From: JAPOQD01 sp964620555
GTDB taxonomy: Bacteria; Pseudomonadota; Gammaproteobacteria; Pseudomonadales; Halieaceae
DNA length: 13,934 nt
NCBI GenBank assembly: GCA_964620555.1
Contig: CAZUGZ010000049.1
Coordinates: 1-13,934, forward strand
Direction: 5' to 3'
The first letter of the stretch is position 1. Each line of letters starts with the position of its first letter. The notes under the pieces were generated by a model, which saw only the letters and a list, made by a program, of their open reading frames with translations, was not told the origin of the DNA and did no database searches. The translations under genes were made by a program, and so were the position numbers. Below are positions 7,111 through 13,930 of this stretch, in pieces.

Positions 7111-8258
7111 CGCAGTAGCCAGGAACTGAATCGTTCGTTCATTTCGTCGCCGTTATCGCTCCACCATTCCCAGTTTTCGCGCAGGGCACGCCGCATGTTC
7201 TCTGGGTTGGTCGGCAGGTGGGGAGCCATGTCGACCCCGGTTTCGAGATGTCTGGACACCATCGACGTACCGGAGTGGCGAACAGGGCTATAGGAAATGT
7301 ACTTCGATATCGCCGCCATGGATTCAACCCGACTGGCAAACTGGAGGAAACGTCTGGCTGCTTCCAGCCTGGGAGTTCCGGCGACGATGCCTATTTGTCC
7401 GCTGGCCAGGATCTGGGCATCCCAGACGATGGTAAACGGCTGCTTCTCCAACACCTGCGCGTTGAAGATTCGTCCATTGTAGGCGGTGCTCATCACCACC
7501 TCCCGGTCCGCCAGCATTTGTGGCGGTTGTGCACCCGTTTCCCACCAGACGATCTCATCCTTGATGGTGTCGAGTTTACGAAAACTGCGCTCGATGCCCT
7601 CCGGGGTATCCAGCACCGCGTAGACCGACTCCGCGGGAACACCGTCTGCCATCAGTGCGAATTCCAGATTGGCCAGGGGACTTCGCCGCATGCCGCGACG
7701 CCCGGGAAATTTTTTGGTATCAAAAAAGTCCTCGATGGTGGCAGGACGCTGATCGGGAAAACTGACCTGGTTGTAGGCATAGACGGTCGAGTAAAACAAG
7801 CCGGAACCGCCGCACTCGCCGCGGGTCCCTTCAAAGTAGTCGTCTTTGGCGGGAGTGCCATCGGCGGCGGGGGGCAACTCGTCCACGTCGATGAGTTCGA
7901 GCAGGCCCTCGTCACAGGCCCGCACCAGATCGGGCAATTCCAGGTCGATAACATCCCAATGCACATTCCCGGATTCCACTTGAGCGCGGATTTCGGCCAA
8001 CCCGCCGTTGTAGTCTTCCATGCGTATTTCAATACCGGTCAGGGCGGTGAAGGGTTCATAGTAGGCCAACTGGCAGGCCCTGCCGTAGGAGCCACCCCAG
8101 GACACCGCAGTCAGCGTGTCCGCGGCAGCGGACCATCCGCTGGCGAGGGTGGTCAGCAACAGCCCTGCCAGCCACTGTCTGGCAAAGTGCCAGGGCTTTC
8201 GGCAACGGCGGGGATGTGCGGTGAAGATGCGTTTGCGGGCAGGTTGATGGTCGCTCAT
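7107..8258 (-). CDS. Periplasmic binding protein of polyamine-type ABC importer (PotD-like)
   Basis: This extracytoplasmic solute-binding protein has 383 residues and captures the substrate for the two permeases. The N terminus has a long basic region with many R/K/H (1–28), then a hydrophobic core LAGLLLTTLASGW and a likely signal cleavage after AAA (around residue 46). The mature start DTLTAVSWGGSYG, the DYNGGLAEIRAQVESGNVHWDVIDLE stretch and the C-terminal half (STAYNGRIFNAQ, PFTIVWDAQI) fit the PotD/SpuD-like family. Three cysteines (62, 115, 149) could form a disulfide. The ATG at 8258 overlaps the ATPase stop (ATGA) and has a strong GGAGGA site; the open frame up to 8603 is the shadow of the ATPase gene. 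Substrate specificity is unknown; polyamine, amino-acid derivative or opine are all possible for this subgroup. Confidence 0.88.
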   Translation of the reverse strand: MSDHQPARKRIFTAHPRRCRKPWHFARQWLAGLLLTTLASGWSAAADTLTAVSWGGSYGRACQLAYYEPFTALTGIEIRMEDYNGGLAEIRAQVESGNVHWDVIDLELPDLVRACDEGLLELIDVDELPPAADGTPAKDDYFEGTRGECGGSGLFYSTVYAYNQVSFPDQRPATIEDFFDTKKFPGRRGMRRSPLANLEFALMADGVPAESVYAVLDTPEGIERSFRKLDTIKDEIVWWETGAQPPQMLADREVVMSTAYNGRIFNAQVLEKQPFTIVWDAQILASGQIGIVAGTPRLEAARRFLQFASRVESMAAISKYISYSPVRHSGTSMVSRHLETGVDMAPHLPTNPENMRRALRENWEWWSDNGDEMNERFSSWLLR

Positions 8259-9376
8259 TGGGCGAGGTCCTCCAGTGGTGATTGTCGTTCGTCGGCCAGG
8301 GCGCGGCAATCGGTGGCACTCCAGCCGACGCGCACCCGGTCCCCCGTCAATACAGCGCCCTGACCGACCCGGTTCGGAATCTTGGCAAAAAAATCCGCAG
8401 CGCCGGCCACCGTGAGCCGCAATTGCAAGTGGTCGCCAAGGAACACGATATCTTCTATTACGGCGTCCACCTGGTTGACGTAGACCGGCCCTGGCCAGAG
8501 AGCTACCCGTTCCGGTCGGACGGCCAGGACTACCGGGGTACCCGGTGTGCTCGGCTCGACCAGAAAGGCCTTGATCGACTGACCGGCGATGTCCACTCGA
8601 CAACTGTCGCCCTCGATTGACTCAATTGGGCCACGCAGCAGGTTGTTGTCGCCGATGAAGCGGGCGACGAATTCGCGCTCCGGTTCTTCGTACAGGGTTT
8701 CCGGCGAGGCCACCTGTTCCACCTCGCCACGATGAAAAACCGCGACCCGGTCCGACAACACCATCGCTTCCTGCTGATCGTGGGTGACGTAGACCATGGT
8801 CACTCCGAGATCGCGTTGGATGCGGCGAATCTCGTACTGCATGCTCTCGCGCAAGCGCCGGTCGAGCGCCCCCAGAGGCTCGTCCATCAATACCAGCCCC
8901 GGCTCGAATACCAGTGCCCGGGCGATGGCAACGCGCTGTTGCTGGCCACCGGAAAGCTCGGCCGGGCGGCGCCGTTCAAAGCCTTCGAGGCGCACGGTGC
9001 GCAACGCCTTGGCGACTCGCTGTGCTCGTTCAGCAGGGTCCAGACCGCGGACTTCCAGGGGAAAAGAGAGGTTCTCACCGACGCTCATGTGTGGAAACAA
9101 TGCGTAATTCTGGAACACTACACCAATGTCCCGCTGCCGGGGCGGCAGGTCGTGTACAGAACGACCGCCAATACGTATCTCACCGCTACTCGGCGTCTCG
9201 AACCCGGCCAACATCATCAGACAGGTGGTTTTGCCGGAACCCGACGGACCCAGCAGGGTCAGAAATTCCCCTCGCTGCACCGTCAGACTGAGGTTCTGGA
9301 CTACCTGGGTATGCCCATCGTAGCTCTTGCTGACATCCACAACTTCGATTTGTGCGGCGGCAGGATTAATTCCCAT
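8255..9376 (-). CDS. ABC importer ATPase, PotA-like
   Basis: This is the cytoplasmic ATPase that drives the importer, 373 residues, the usual size for PotA. Motifs in order: Walker A GPSGSGKTT (43–51), Q-loop Gln89 in VVFQNYALFPHMSV, signature LSGGQQQR (141–148), Walker B LVLMDEP (161–167), D-loop GALD (169–172), and H-loop His199 in YVTHDQQEA. A C-terminal TOBE-type domain follows (about 280–355, LAVRPERVALWPG onward). The ATG at 9376 is preceded by AGGTGA. It is the first gene of the operon and overlaps the binding-protein start by 4 nt. The 105-nt gap to prc could hold the operon promoter, although I see no good sigma-70 site. ATPases of this group are easy to recognise but do not reveal the substrate. 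Confidence 0.93.
   Translation of the reverse strand: MGINPAAAQIEVVDVSKSYDGHTQVVQNLSLTVQRGEFLTLLGPSGSGKTTCLMMLAGFETPSSGEIRIGGRSVHDLPPRQRDIGVVFQNYALFPHMSVGENLSFPLEVRGLDPAERAQRVAKALRTVRLEGFERRRPAELSGGQQQRVAIARALVFEPGLVLMDEPLGALDRRLRESMQYEIRRIQRDLGVTMVYVTHDQQEAMVLSDRVAVFHRGEVEQVASPETLYEEPEREFVARFIGDNNLLRGPIESIEGDSCRVDIAGQSIKAFLVEPSTPGTPVVLAVRPERVALWPGPVYVNQVDAVIEDIVFLGDHLQLRLTVAGAADFFAKIPNRVGQGAVLTGDRVRVGWSATDCRALADERQSPLEDLAQ
8268..8273 (-). promoter_or_regulatory. Strong ribosome binding site of the binding-protein gene (GGAGGA)
   Basis: Read on the – strand, GGAGGA lies 9 nt before the ATG at 8258, within the end of the ATPase gene. It fixes the start and would give the binding protein its own high translation rate, as expected for a periplasmic component made in excess. 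Confidence 0.7.
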
Positions 9377-9481
9377 GAGTCACCTGCCATCTTTCGCGAA
9401 CGGCGAGACTGACGATTGCGAACGCTCTCCGGGCCATGCCACAAGTTCGCGGATTAGGTGAATAATTTGCTGATAAAGACA
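9377..9481 (-). promoter_or_regulatory. Spacer upstream of the transporter operon with GCGAACG repeats
   Basis: This gap lies between the prc stop and the ATPase start. GCGAACG occurs at 9396–9402 and again at 9418–9424, exactly 22 bp apart, which puts both on one face of the helix. The reverse form GTTCGC is at 9445–9450. The first copy overlaps an 8-bp palindrome, TTCGCGAA (9393–9400). The 9418–9423 and 9445–9450 copies could also form a 6-bp hairpin with a 21-nt loop behind prc. The AT-rich part (9451–9481) could carry promoter elements, but I find no convincing –35/–10 pair. Confidence 0.35.
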
Positions 9482-11572
9482 TTAAAGACTGGATGCAACT
9501 ATCTGATTATCTATAAGTAAAATGTCAGCCAGGATGTTGCCAGCCTGCACCAGAAGAACGTCCAATTGCTCTTCTGCTGCCGCCTCGTCTCCGCTGCCGC
9601 CGGCATCCAGTGTAGTGTCATTGTCGGGGTCTTCCGCCAGTTCCCGCAATGGTTCCAGCCCCTTGGCCAGACGACGACTGTTTTCGAGCGCCAGGCTCTT
9701 CGCCTGCTGACTGTCCCGCAGGGCCAGACGCGCTGCCTGGTTCAGCGGCAGGCTTTCCGTTTGCCGTACCGCAGCGGCCAGGGCCAGGCTGTCGCGAAGA
9801 TAGCGGAAGTCGGGATCATCCCGGGTACGCTGTTCGTGACGGTCCTGCAACTGGGGCAGGAGGCTGGAAATTTCGTGGTACTTGTGGTGGCGCACGCCGT
9901 CGATCCGATCCCACGCCAGCGCATGATCCAGCGCGCTTTCACCGATTTCGCCGCTGTCAAAACGTGGCGGGAACATCAGGTCCGGAATGACTCCCCGATG
10001 CTGGGTACTCTCTCCGCTGACGCGATAAAATTTCGACTCGGTTACCTTGAGTTGCCCCAGGTGCAGGGGCAGCATGGTCTGCACCGTACCCTTGCCGAAG
10101 GATCGCCCGCCGAGGATGATACCCCGTTGATAGTCCTGGATCGCGCCGGCAAAAATTTCCGCAGCGGAGGCGCTGAGTCGATTGATCAACACCGCCATGG
10201 GGCCCGTGTAGTAGGGGCCGGAGCGGCGCTTGCCAACCCGCGACACCTTGCGCGAGAAGTGCCGAATTTGCACGGTGGGACCGTATTCGATAAACAGCCC
10301 GGTCAGGGCGTTGGCCTCCTGCAGGGCGCCACCGCTGTTGTTTCGCAGGTCGATGATGAGGCCATCCACCGATTCGGCGACCAGTTCGTCCAGCAACCTG
10401 CGCACATCGCGCGTGGTGCTGCGGAAGTCGTCGTCACCTCGACGTTGGGCCTCGAAATCGACGTAAAACGCTGGAATTTCAATGACGCCCAGCCTGGTCT
10501 CGCCCCCGGCCAGTTCCACGATCTTCTTGCTGGCGCCCTGTTCTTCCAGCTTCACCCTGTTGCGGACGATAGTGATGAGGTCGCGCTCATCCGGCGTTTT
10601 GGCGTCGGCGGGGATGACCTGCAGGCGCACGGTGCTGCCCTTGGGGCCGCGAATCAGTTGCACCACGTCGTCCAGGCGCCAGCCGATGACGTCCTCCATG
10701 GCGCCGCTCTGGTCCTGTCCCACGGCCACGATGCGGTCCGAGGGGCGCAATTGCCCCTGTTTGTCGGCAGGTCCGGCGGGGACGATGCGGGATACCTGGG
10801 TGTATTCGTCCTGTTGTTGCAAAACGGCACCGATGCCTTCCAGTGAAAGACTCATGTTGATGTTGAAGTTTTCCAGGTGGCGCGGGGAAAGGTAGGCGGT
10901 GTGAGGGTCGTACAACTCCGCCAGGGAGTTGGCAAACAACTGAAAGACATCCTGTGCATTGTATTGGGCAATGCGCTGCAACTGGTTTTGGTAACGCTTG
11001 TGCAAGGTCGGAGCAATTTCGGATTCTTCCTTGTCCGCCAGTTTGAGGCTGAGCACCGCATTTTTGAGCTGCTTGCGCCAACGTTCGTCGGCCTCGCTGG
11101 TGGATGCGGCCCAGGCTCGCCGTTCCGGGTTCAGGGTCAGTTCTTCCTCCAGGCTGAAGTCCATCGCGGCAATACTGTGGGGAAGTTGTTGCAGCAGTTT
11201 CTGCAGGCGCTGTTCCATGCGCTGTCGATAACGATCGAAGATGGCAAAGCCGGCCTCCAGATTGCCGCCGCCGAGCTGGTCGTCCAGCAACAGCCGGTAG
11301 CGCTCGAATTCCTCGACGTCGCTTTGCAGGAAAAACAGGCGGCCGGAATCGAGATTGTTCAGGTAATTGTCGAGCAGCAGCGAAGACAACTGGTCGTCGA
11401 ACCGGCGTTTGGAGTAGTGCCGCTTTTCCAGTACTCCCACCATTTGCATGGCGGTTTTCGCCTGTAGCTCGGTGGGGAGGATTTCGGCCTGGAGTCGAGT
11501 TGGGAGCAGGGCGAGGAACGACCACAGGACTATGGCGAAACAGCGGCCTGGCAGGTGGGTGGGGGGGATCAA
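9482..11572 (-). CDS. prc: Tail-specific (C-terminal processing) periplasmic protease Prc
   Basis: Prc is a periplasmic serine protease with a Ser/Lys dyad. It degrades proteins marked by nonpolar C-termini and trims cell-wall enzymes. With the TTG at 11572 it has 696 residues (E. coli Prc 682). An N-terminal signal is visible (hydrophobic CFAIVLWSFLALLP, cleavage probably after LQA, about residue 29). The PDZ domain is around 239–326 (GIGAVLQQQDEY, IVPAGPADKQGQLRPSDRI). The S41 core has IDLRNNSGG (407–415), catalytic Ser469 in SASAAEIF and Lys494 in GRSFGKGTVQ. The 25-residue spacing matches Ser430/Lys455 of E. coli. The frame stays open to a GTG at 11749, but those 59 residues come before the signal peptide and look unrelated. 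The C-terminal region contains an acidic GSGDEAAAEEQ stretch. Confidence 0.93.
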   Translation of the reverse strand: MIPPTHLPGRCFAIVLWSFLALLPTRLQAEILPTELQAKTAMQMVGVLEKRHYSKRRFDDQLSSLLLDNYLNNLDSGRLFFLQSDVEEFERYRLLLDDQLGGGNLEAGFAIFDRYRQRMEQRLQKLLQQLPHSIAAMDFSLEEELTLNPERRAWAASTSEADERWRKQLKNAVLSLKLADKEESEIAPTLHKRYQNQLQRIAQYNAQDVFQLFANSLAELYDPHTAYLSPRHLENFNINMSLSLEGIGAVLQQQDEYTQVSRIVPAGPADKQGQLRPSDRIVAVGQDQSGAMEDVIGWRLDDVVQLIRGPKGSTVRLQVIPADAKTPDERDLITIVRNRVKLEEQGASKKIVELAGGETRLGVIEIPAFYVDFEAQRRGDDDFRSTTRDVRRLLDELVAESVDGLIIDLRNNSGGALQEANALTGLFIEYGPTVQIRHFSRKVSRVGKRRSGPYYTGPMAVLINRLSASAAEIFAGAIQDYQRGIILGGRSFGKGTVQTMLPLHLGQLKVTESKFYRVSGESTQHRGVIPDLMFPPRFDSGEIGESALDHALAWDRIDGVRHHKYHEISSLLPQLQDRHEQRTRDDPDFRYLRDSLALAAAVRQTESLPLNQAARLALRDSQQAKSLALENSRRLAKGLEPLRELAEDPDNDTTLDAGGSGDEAAAEEQLDVLLVQAGNILADILLIDNQIVASSL

Positions 11573-11611
11573 GGGAGTCTCGAACTGTCTCGTCTCTGGC
11601 GATGGTCGCGC

Positions 11612-11617
11612 AGTGTA
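11612..11617 (-). promoter_or_regulatory. Possible –10 element for prc (TACACT, extended TG)
   Basis: On the – strand TGTTACACT gives a TACACT hexamer with an upstream TG, resembling an extended –10. No good –35 is present at 16–18 bp. Transcription from here would begin near 11604, about 30 nt before the TTG at 11572. That would place the 59-codon extension outside the message and supports the TTG start. Confidence 0.35.
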
Positions 11618-11733
11618 ACAGAAAACTGACCTGGTCTTCGCGCCGGAGAACGCATCGGCGTGCACCGTGGAAGCCGGCGAAATACGCGGCTTAGCTGCCC
11701 TCCGCACCAGCGCCGCAAAATTTCTCTGCGCAA

Positions 11734-11790
11734 TCAGCGGTCCAAACACTGGTATTTCTGTTTCGTTTGCGGTAAAAAGGCGACCGCTGA
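11734..11790. repeat. 9-bp inverted repeat that competes with the terminator-like hairpin
   Basis: TCAGCGGTC (11734–11742) and GACCGCTGA (11782–11790) are exact reverse complements, 39 nt apart. The second arm shares bases 11786–11790 with the 8-bp stem of the terminator-like hairpin, so the two pairings exclude each other. That is the layout of an antiterminator and terminator pair, on either strand, but chance cannot be excluded. Confidence 0.45.
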
Positions 11791-11820
11791 ATGAACTGCC
11801 ATTCAGCAGTTTGTTTCGCC
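11774..11820 (-). terminator. Terminator-like hairpin in the prc–cyoE spacer
   Basis: Read leftward, GGCGA (11820–11816) pairs with TCGCC (11783–11779), and inside it GCTGAATG (11807–11800) pairs perfectly with CATTCAGC (11793–11786) over a 6-nt loop. Five U residues (11778–11774) follow directly. This is the form of an intrinsic terminator on the – strand, yet no – strand gene lies to its right. It could end a short transcript or serve as an attenuator in a long prc leader. Read rightward, the inner stem is followed by AGTTTGTTT, so it could also act on the + strand. Confidence 0.5.
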
Positions 11821-11851
11821 GATCAGACTACCGCACTTGGATTGCTTGGAA

Positions 11852-11887
11852 ACACTGATTTAGTGTAATGGGAATATTGGGAATATA
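11852..11887 (+). promoter_or_regulatory. Possible operator/promoter zone upstream of cyoE
   Basis: ACACT-GATTT-AGTGT is a perfect 5-bp dyad with a 5-bp spacer (11852–11866). It is followed by two tandem 9-nt units, GGGAATATT and GGGAATATA (11870–11887), ending 21 bp before the cyoE ATG. The sequence is AT-rich compared with its surroundings. No hexamer pair fits sigma-70 well, so this is only a likely control region. Confidence 0.3.
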
Positions 11888-11908
11888 TCGTTACGTAGGC
11901 CGCCTGAC

Positions 11909-12808
11909 ATGAGCAGCAGCGGCCTGGCAATTCCAAAGGTACGGGAACAACTGGGCGATTATATTCAGTTGAGCAAACCCCGCATTGCCCTGGTCGTTCT
12001 GGTGGCCACACTGACAGGCATGTCGCTGGCCGCCGATTCGACACTGGGTCTGCCGCTGGTGTGCCTGACTCTGCTGGGTACCTGGCTGGCCTCCGCCGCA
12101 GCCGGAATTCTCAACAATTACGTGGATCGGGACATCGATCGGCTGATGTCGCGTACTGCCCATCGGGCCACCGCCAGCGGGCGGGTAGCCCCGGAACAGG
12201 TATTGCGCGTGGGCCTGGTCATGGCGGGGGCAGCCTTCGTGGTGCTGACCTTGGGCGCCAATTTGCTGACCGGGGCGCTGGCGATGGCAACCATCTATTG
12301 GTACGTGGTGGTATACACCCTGTGGTTCAAACGCAGCAGCGACCTCTGTACCGAAATAGGCGGGGTGGCGGGTGCGCTGCCGCCAGTCATTGGTTGGGCC
12401 GCGGTTACTGGTGACATCGGCTTGCCGGCCATCCTGCTCTTTACCCTCATGTTTCTCTGGCAGCCACCGCACTTTTGGGTGCTGGCCCTGCTGCGTGAGG
12501 ACGAATACCGCAACGCGGGAATTCCCATGCTGCCGGTCACCGCCGGGGTGCGCATTACCAAGGCCAAGATGCTGCTCTATACCGCGGCGCTGCTGCCCGC
12601 ATCCTGGGCGCTCTTTCTGACCGGCGTAGCCGGCCCGCTCTACCTGCTCATCAGCAGCCTGGCCGGACTGTTCTACCTGCTGCTGACCATCGATTTTATC
12701 CGCCGCCCGATGGATGAACCGAATAAAAAAGCTGCCGTGAGGCTGTTTCTGCTCTCGATCGTGTACTTGTTGGTAGTGTTTTCCGGAATATTTATCGATA
12801 GCCACTGA
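11909..12808 (+). CDS. cyoE: Protoheme IX farnesyltransferase (heme O synthase)
   Basis: This inner-membrane prenyltransferase of the UbiA superfamily attaches a farnesyl group to heme b to make heme O, used directly or converted to heme A by terminal oxidases. It has 299 residues, the normal length, and about nine hydrophobic segments. The prenyl-diphosphate/Mg site NNYVDRDID (69–77, NxxDxxxD type) is intact. Other family stretches are YTLWFKR (136–142), IGGVAGALPPVIGWAAVTG (150–168), LWQPPHFWVLALL (183–195) and DEYRNAGIPMLPV (198–210). The segment after the first motif reads RTAHRATASGR, where many relatives have a proline (RxxRP). A modest AGG lies 9 nt before the ATG. It is 20 nt upstream of coxB, so it probably supplies heme for that oxidase. 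The name ctaB is equally valid. Confidence 0.95.
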   Translation: MSSSGLAIPKVREQLGDYIQLSKPRIALVVLVATLTGMSLAADSTLGLPLVCLTLLGTWLASAAAGILNNYVDRDIDRLMSRTAHRATASGRVAPEQVLRVGLVMAGAAFVVLTLGANLLTGALAMATIYWYVVVYTLWFKRSSDLCTEIGGVAGALPPVIGWAAVTGDIGLPAILLFTLMFLWQPPHFWVLALLREDEYRNAGIPMLPVTAGVRITKAKMLLYTAALLPASWALFLTGVAGPLYLLISSLAGLFYLLLTIDFIRRPMDEPNKKAAVRLFLLSIVYLLVVFSGIFIDSH

Positions 12809-12828
12809 TGACCAAGGATATTTGAACT

Positions 12829-13923
12829 ATGGCGTTGGCAATTGTTTTGATAGTGATGGTGGTTGGATCGGTGATCTTCCACTTTTGGAGTCCGTGGTGG
12901 CTGACCCCCCTGGCCTCCAATTGGGGGGCAATGGACACCACGATCCTGATTACCTTCTGGGTGACGGGCTTCGTGTTCATCGCCGTCAACCTGTTTATCG
13001 CGTACTGTGTCATCAAATTTCGTCACACTGCAGACCGCAAGTCCGCCTACGAACCGGAGAACCAGAAACTGGAATCCTGGCTCACCGGATTGACCTCGCT
13101 CGGAGTGTTTGTCATGTTGGCGCCGGGACTGGTGGTCTACGCCGACTTTATCAGGGTGCCCAAAGATGCGGTGATCATCGAGGCGGTGGGCCAGCAATGG
13201 CAGTGGAGCTATCGCTATCCGGGCCAGGACGGAGCTTTGGGCAAGGCCGACAACCGCCACGTCAGTTTCGACAACCCTCTGGGCATCGATCCGGATGACC
13301 CCTGGGGACAGGACGACCTCATAGTGGTCGGGGCGCCCGCCCACATCGAGCTGAATCAGCCCATCAAGTTCAATTTGCGCTCCAAGGATGTACTGCACGA
13401 CTTTTACGTGCCGCAGTTTCGGGCTAAAATGGATCTGGTACCCGGGCTGGTCAGCTATTTCTGGTTGACGCCAACGGTGGCCGGAAGTTTCGAGGTTTTG
13501 TGTGCGGAATTGTGTGGGGTAGGGCACTACAACATGCGTAGCACCGTGGTGGTGGACACGCCGACTGACTACCGCAAATGGCTGGCCAAACAAACTACCT
13601 TTGCCGCCTCCCAGGGGCTGGAAGTGGCTGGCGGCGACCCGGTGGAACGGGGCCGGACGCTGGCCCAGCAGCATGGCTGTATCGCCTGTCACAGTCTCGA
13701 TGGCAGCCGCGGCGTAGGGCCCACCTGGAAGAACATGTATGGCCGTAGCGAGGCCCTGGCCGATGGCACCATGGTGGTGGCAGAGGATGACTACCTGGCG
13801 GAATCCATTGTCAACCCGAGTGCCAAACTGCTGGCGGGCTATCCGCCGGTGATGGCCGCCTATCCAATGAGTGATGAAGATATAGCGGCGTTGATCGCCT
13901 ACTTCATCACCCTGTCAGAGTAA
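12829..13923 (+). CDS. coxB: Cytochrome c oxidase subunit II with fused cytochrome c domain (caa3-type)
   Basis: Subunit II receives electrons and passes them through the binuclear CuA centre to subunit I. This 364-residue protein has three hydrophobic segments (about 3–20, 36–62 and 85–105); the first lies in a short N terminus without an obvious cleaved signal. The cupredoxin domain shows the aromatic patch QQWQWSYRY (122–130) and all CuA ligands: His190 in DVLHDFYVP, then Cys225, Glu227, Cys229, His233 and Met236 in CAELCGVGHYNM. A C-terminal c-type heme domain follows, with CIACH (284–288) and a candidate axial Met342 or Met347. The fusion means it carries its own heme c, as in caa3 oxidases. 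AAGGA about 10 nt upstream is the ribosome site. I recall close homologues in gammaproteobacterial and other genomes; it should precede subunit I. Confidence 0.95.
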   Translation: MALAIVLIVMVVGSVIFHFWSPWWLTPLASNWGAMDTTILITFWVTGFVFIAVNLFIAYCVIKFRHTADRKSAYEPENQKLESWLTGLTSLGVFVMLAPGLVVYADFIRVPKDAVIIEAVGQQWQWSYRYPGQDGALGKADNRHVSFDNPLGIDPDDPWGQDDLIVVGAPAHIELNQPIKFNLRSKDVLHDFYVPQFRAKMDLVPGLVSYFWLTPTVAGSFEVLCAELCGVGHYNMRSTVVVDTPTDYRKWLAKQTTFAASQGLEVAGGDPVERGRTLAQQHGCIACHSLDGSRGVGPTWKNMYGRSEALADGTMVVAEDDYLAESIVNPSAKLLAGYPPVMAAYPMSDEDIAALIAYFITLSE

Positions 13924-13930
13924 GAGAGGG
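13923..13930 (+). promoter_or_regulatory. Possible ribosome binding site of the next operon gene
   Basis: AGAGAGGG begins at the last base of the coxB stop and the window ends four bases later. Its purine-rich form and position suggest a further gene just outside, most likely oxidase subunit I. This is inference from operon habit. Confidence 0.35.

Larger units (their letters stand above)
11573..11908. other. Divergent spacer between prc and cyoE with several inverted repeats
   Basis: This 336-bp region should hold promoters for prc (leftward) and cyoE (rightward). I see no convincing small gene in it. The left part (to 11749) is open in the prc frame but does not look coding. The middle (11734–11820) contains the hairpins listed separately. 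The right part (11850–11888) is AT-richer, with ACACT–AGTGT arms (11852–11866) and a tandem GGGAATAT repeat (11870–11877 and 11879–11886), a plausible promoter or operator zone for cyoE. The octamer AAACACTG occurs twice (11744–11751, 11850–11857). Confidence 0.5.

Noticed and set aside
6193..7293. 366-codon + strand frame opposite the PotB-like permease
   Set aside because: Its product is Gln/His/Arg-rich, the expected complement of a membrane-protein gene, with no family resemblance.
7218..8363. 381-codon + strand frame opposite the binding protein gene
   Set aside because: It is a shadow of the well-supported binding-protein gene.
8259..8603. Upstream in-frame extension of the binding-protein gene (115 codons)
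   Set aside because: It overlaps the C-terminal coding part of the ATPase in another frame, and the extra sequence would bury the signal peptide.
9418..9450. Intrinsic terminator for prc from the GCGAAC/GTTCGC pair
   Set aside because: The stem is only 6 bp with a 21-nt loop and has no U-run, so it is better kept as part of the repeat cluster.
9566..10846. 426-codon open frame on the + strand opposite prc
   Set aside because: It lies wholly antisense to a protease with intact catalytic motifs, is low in recognisable domains, and is typical of spurious frames in GC-rich DNA.
12673..13692. 339-codon – strand frame opposite cyoE and coxB
   Set aside because: It is antisense to two strongly supported genes, and its composition is that of a shadow frame.
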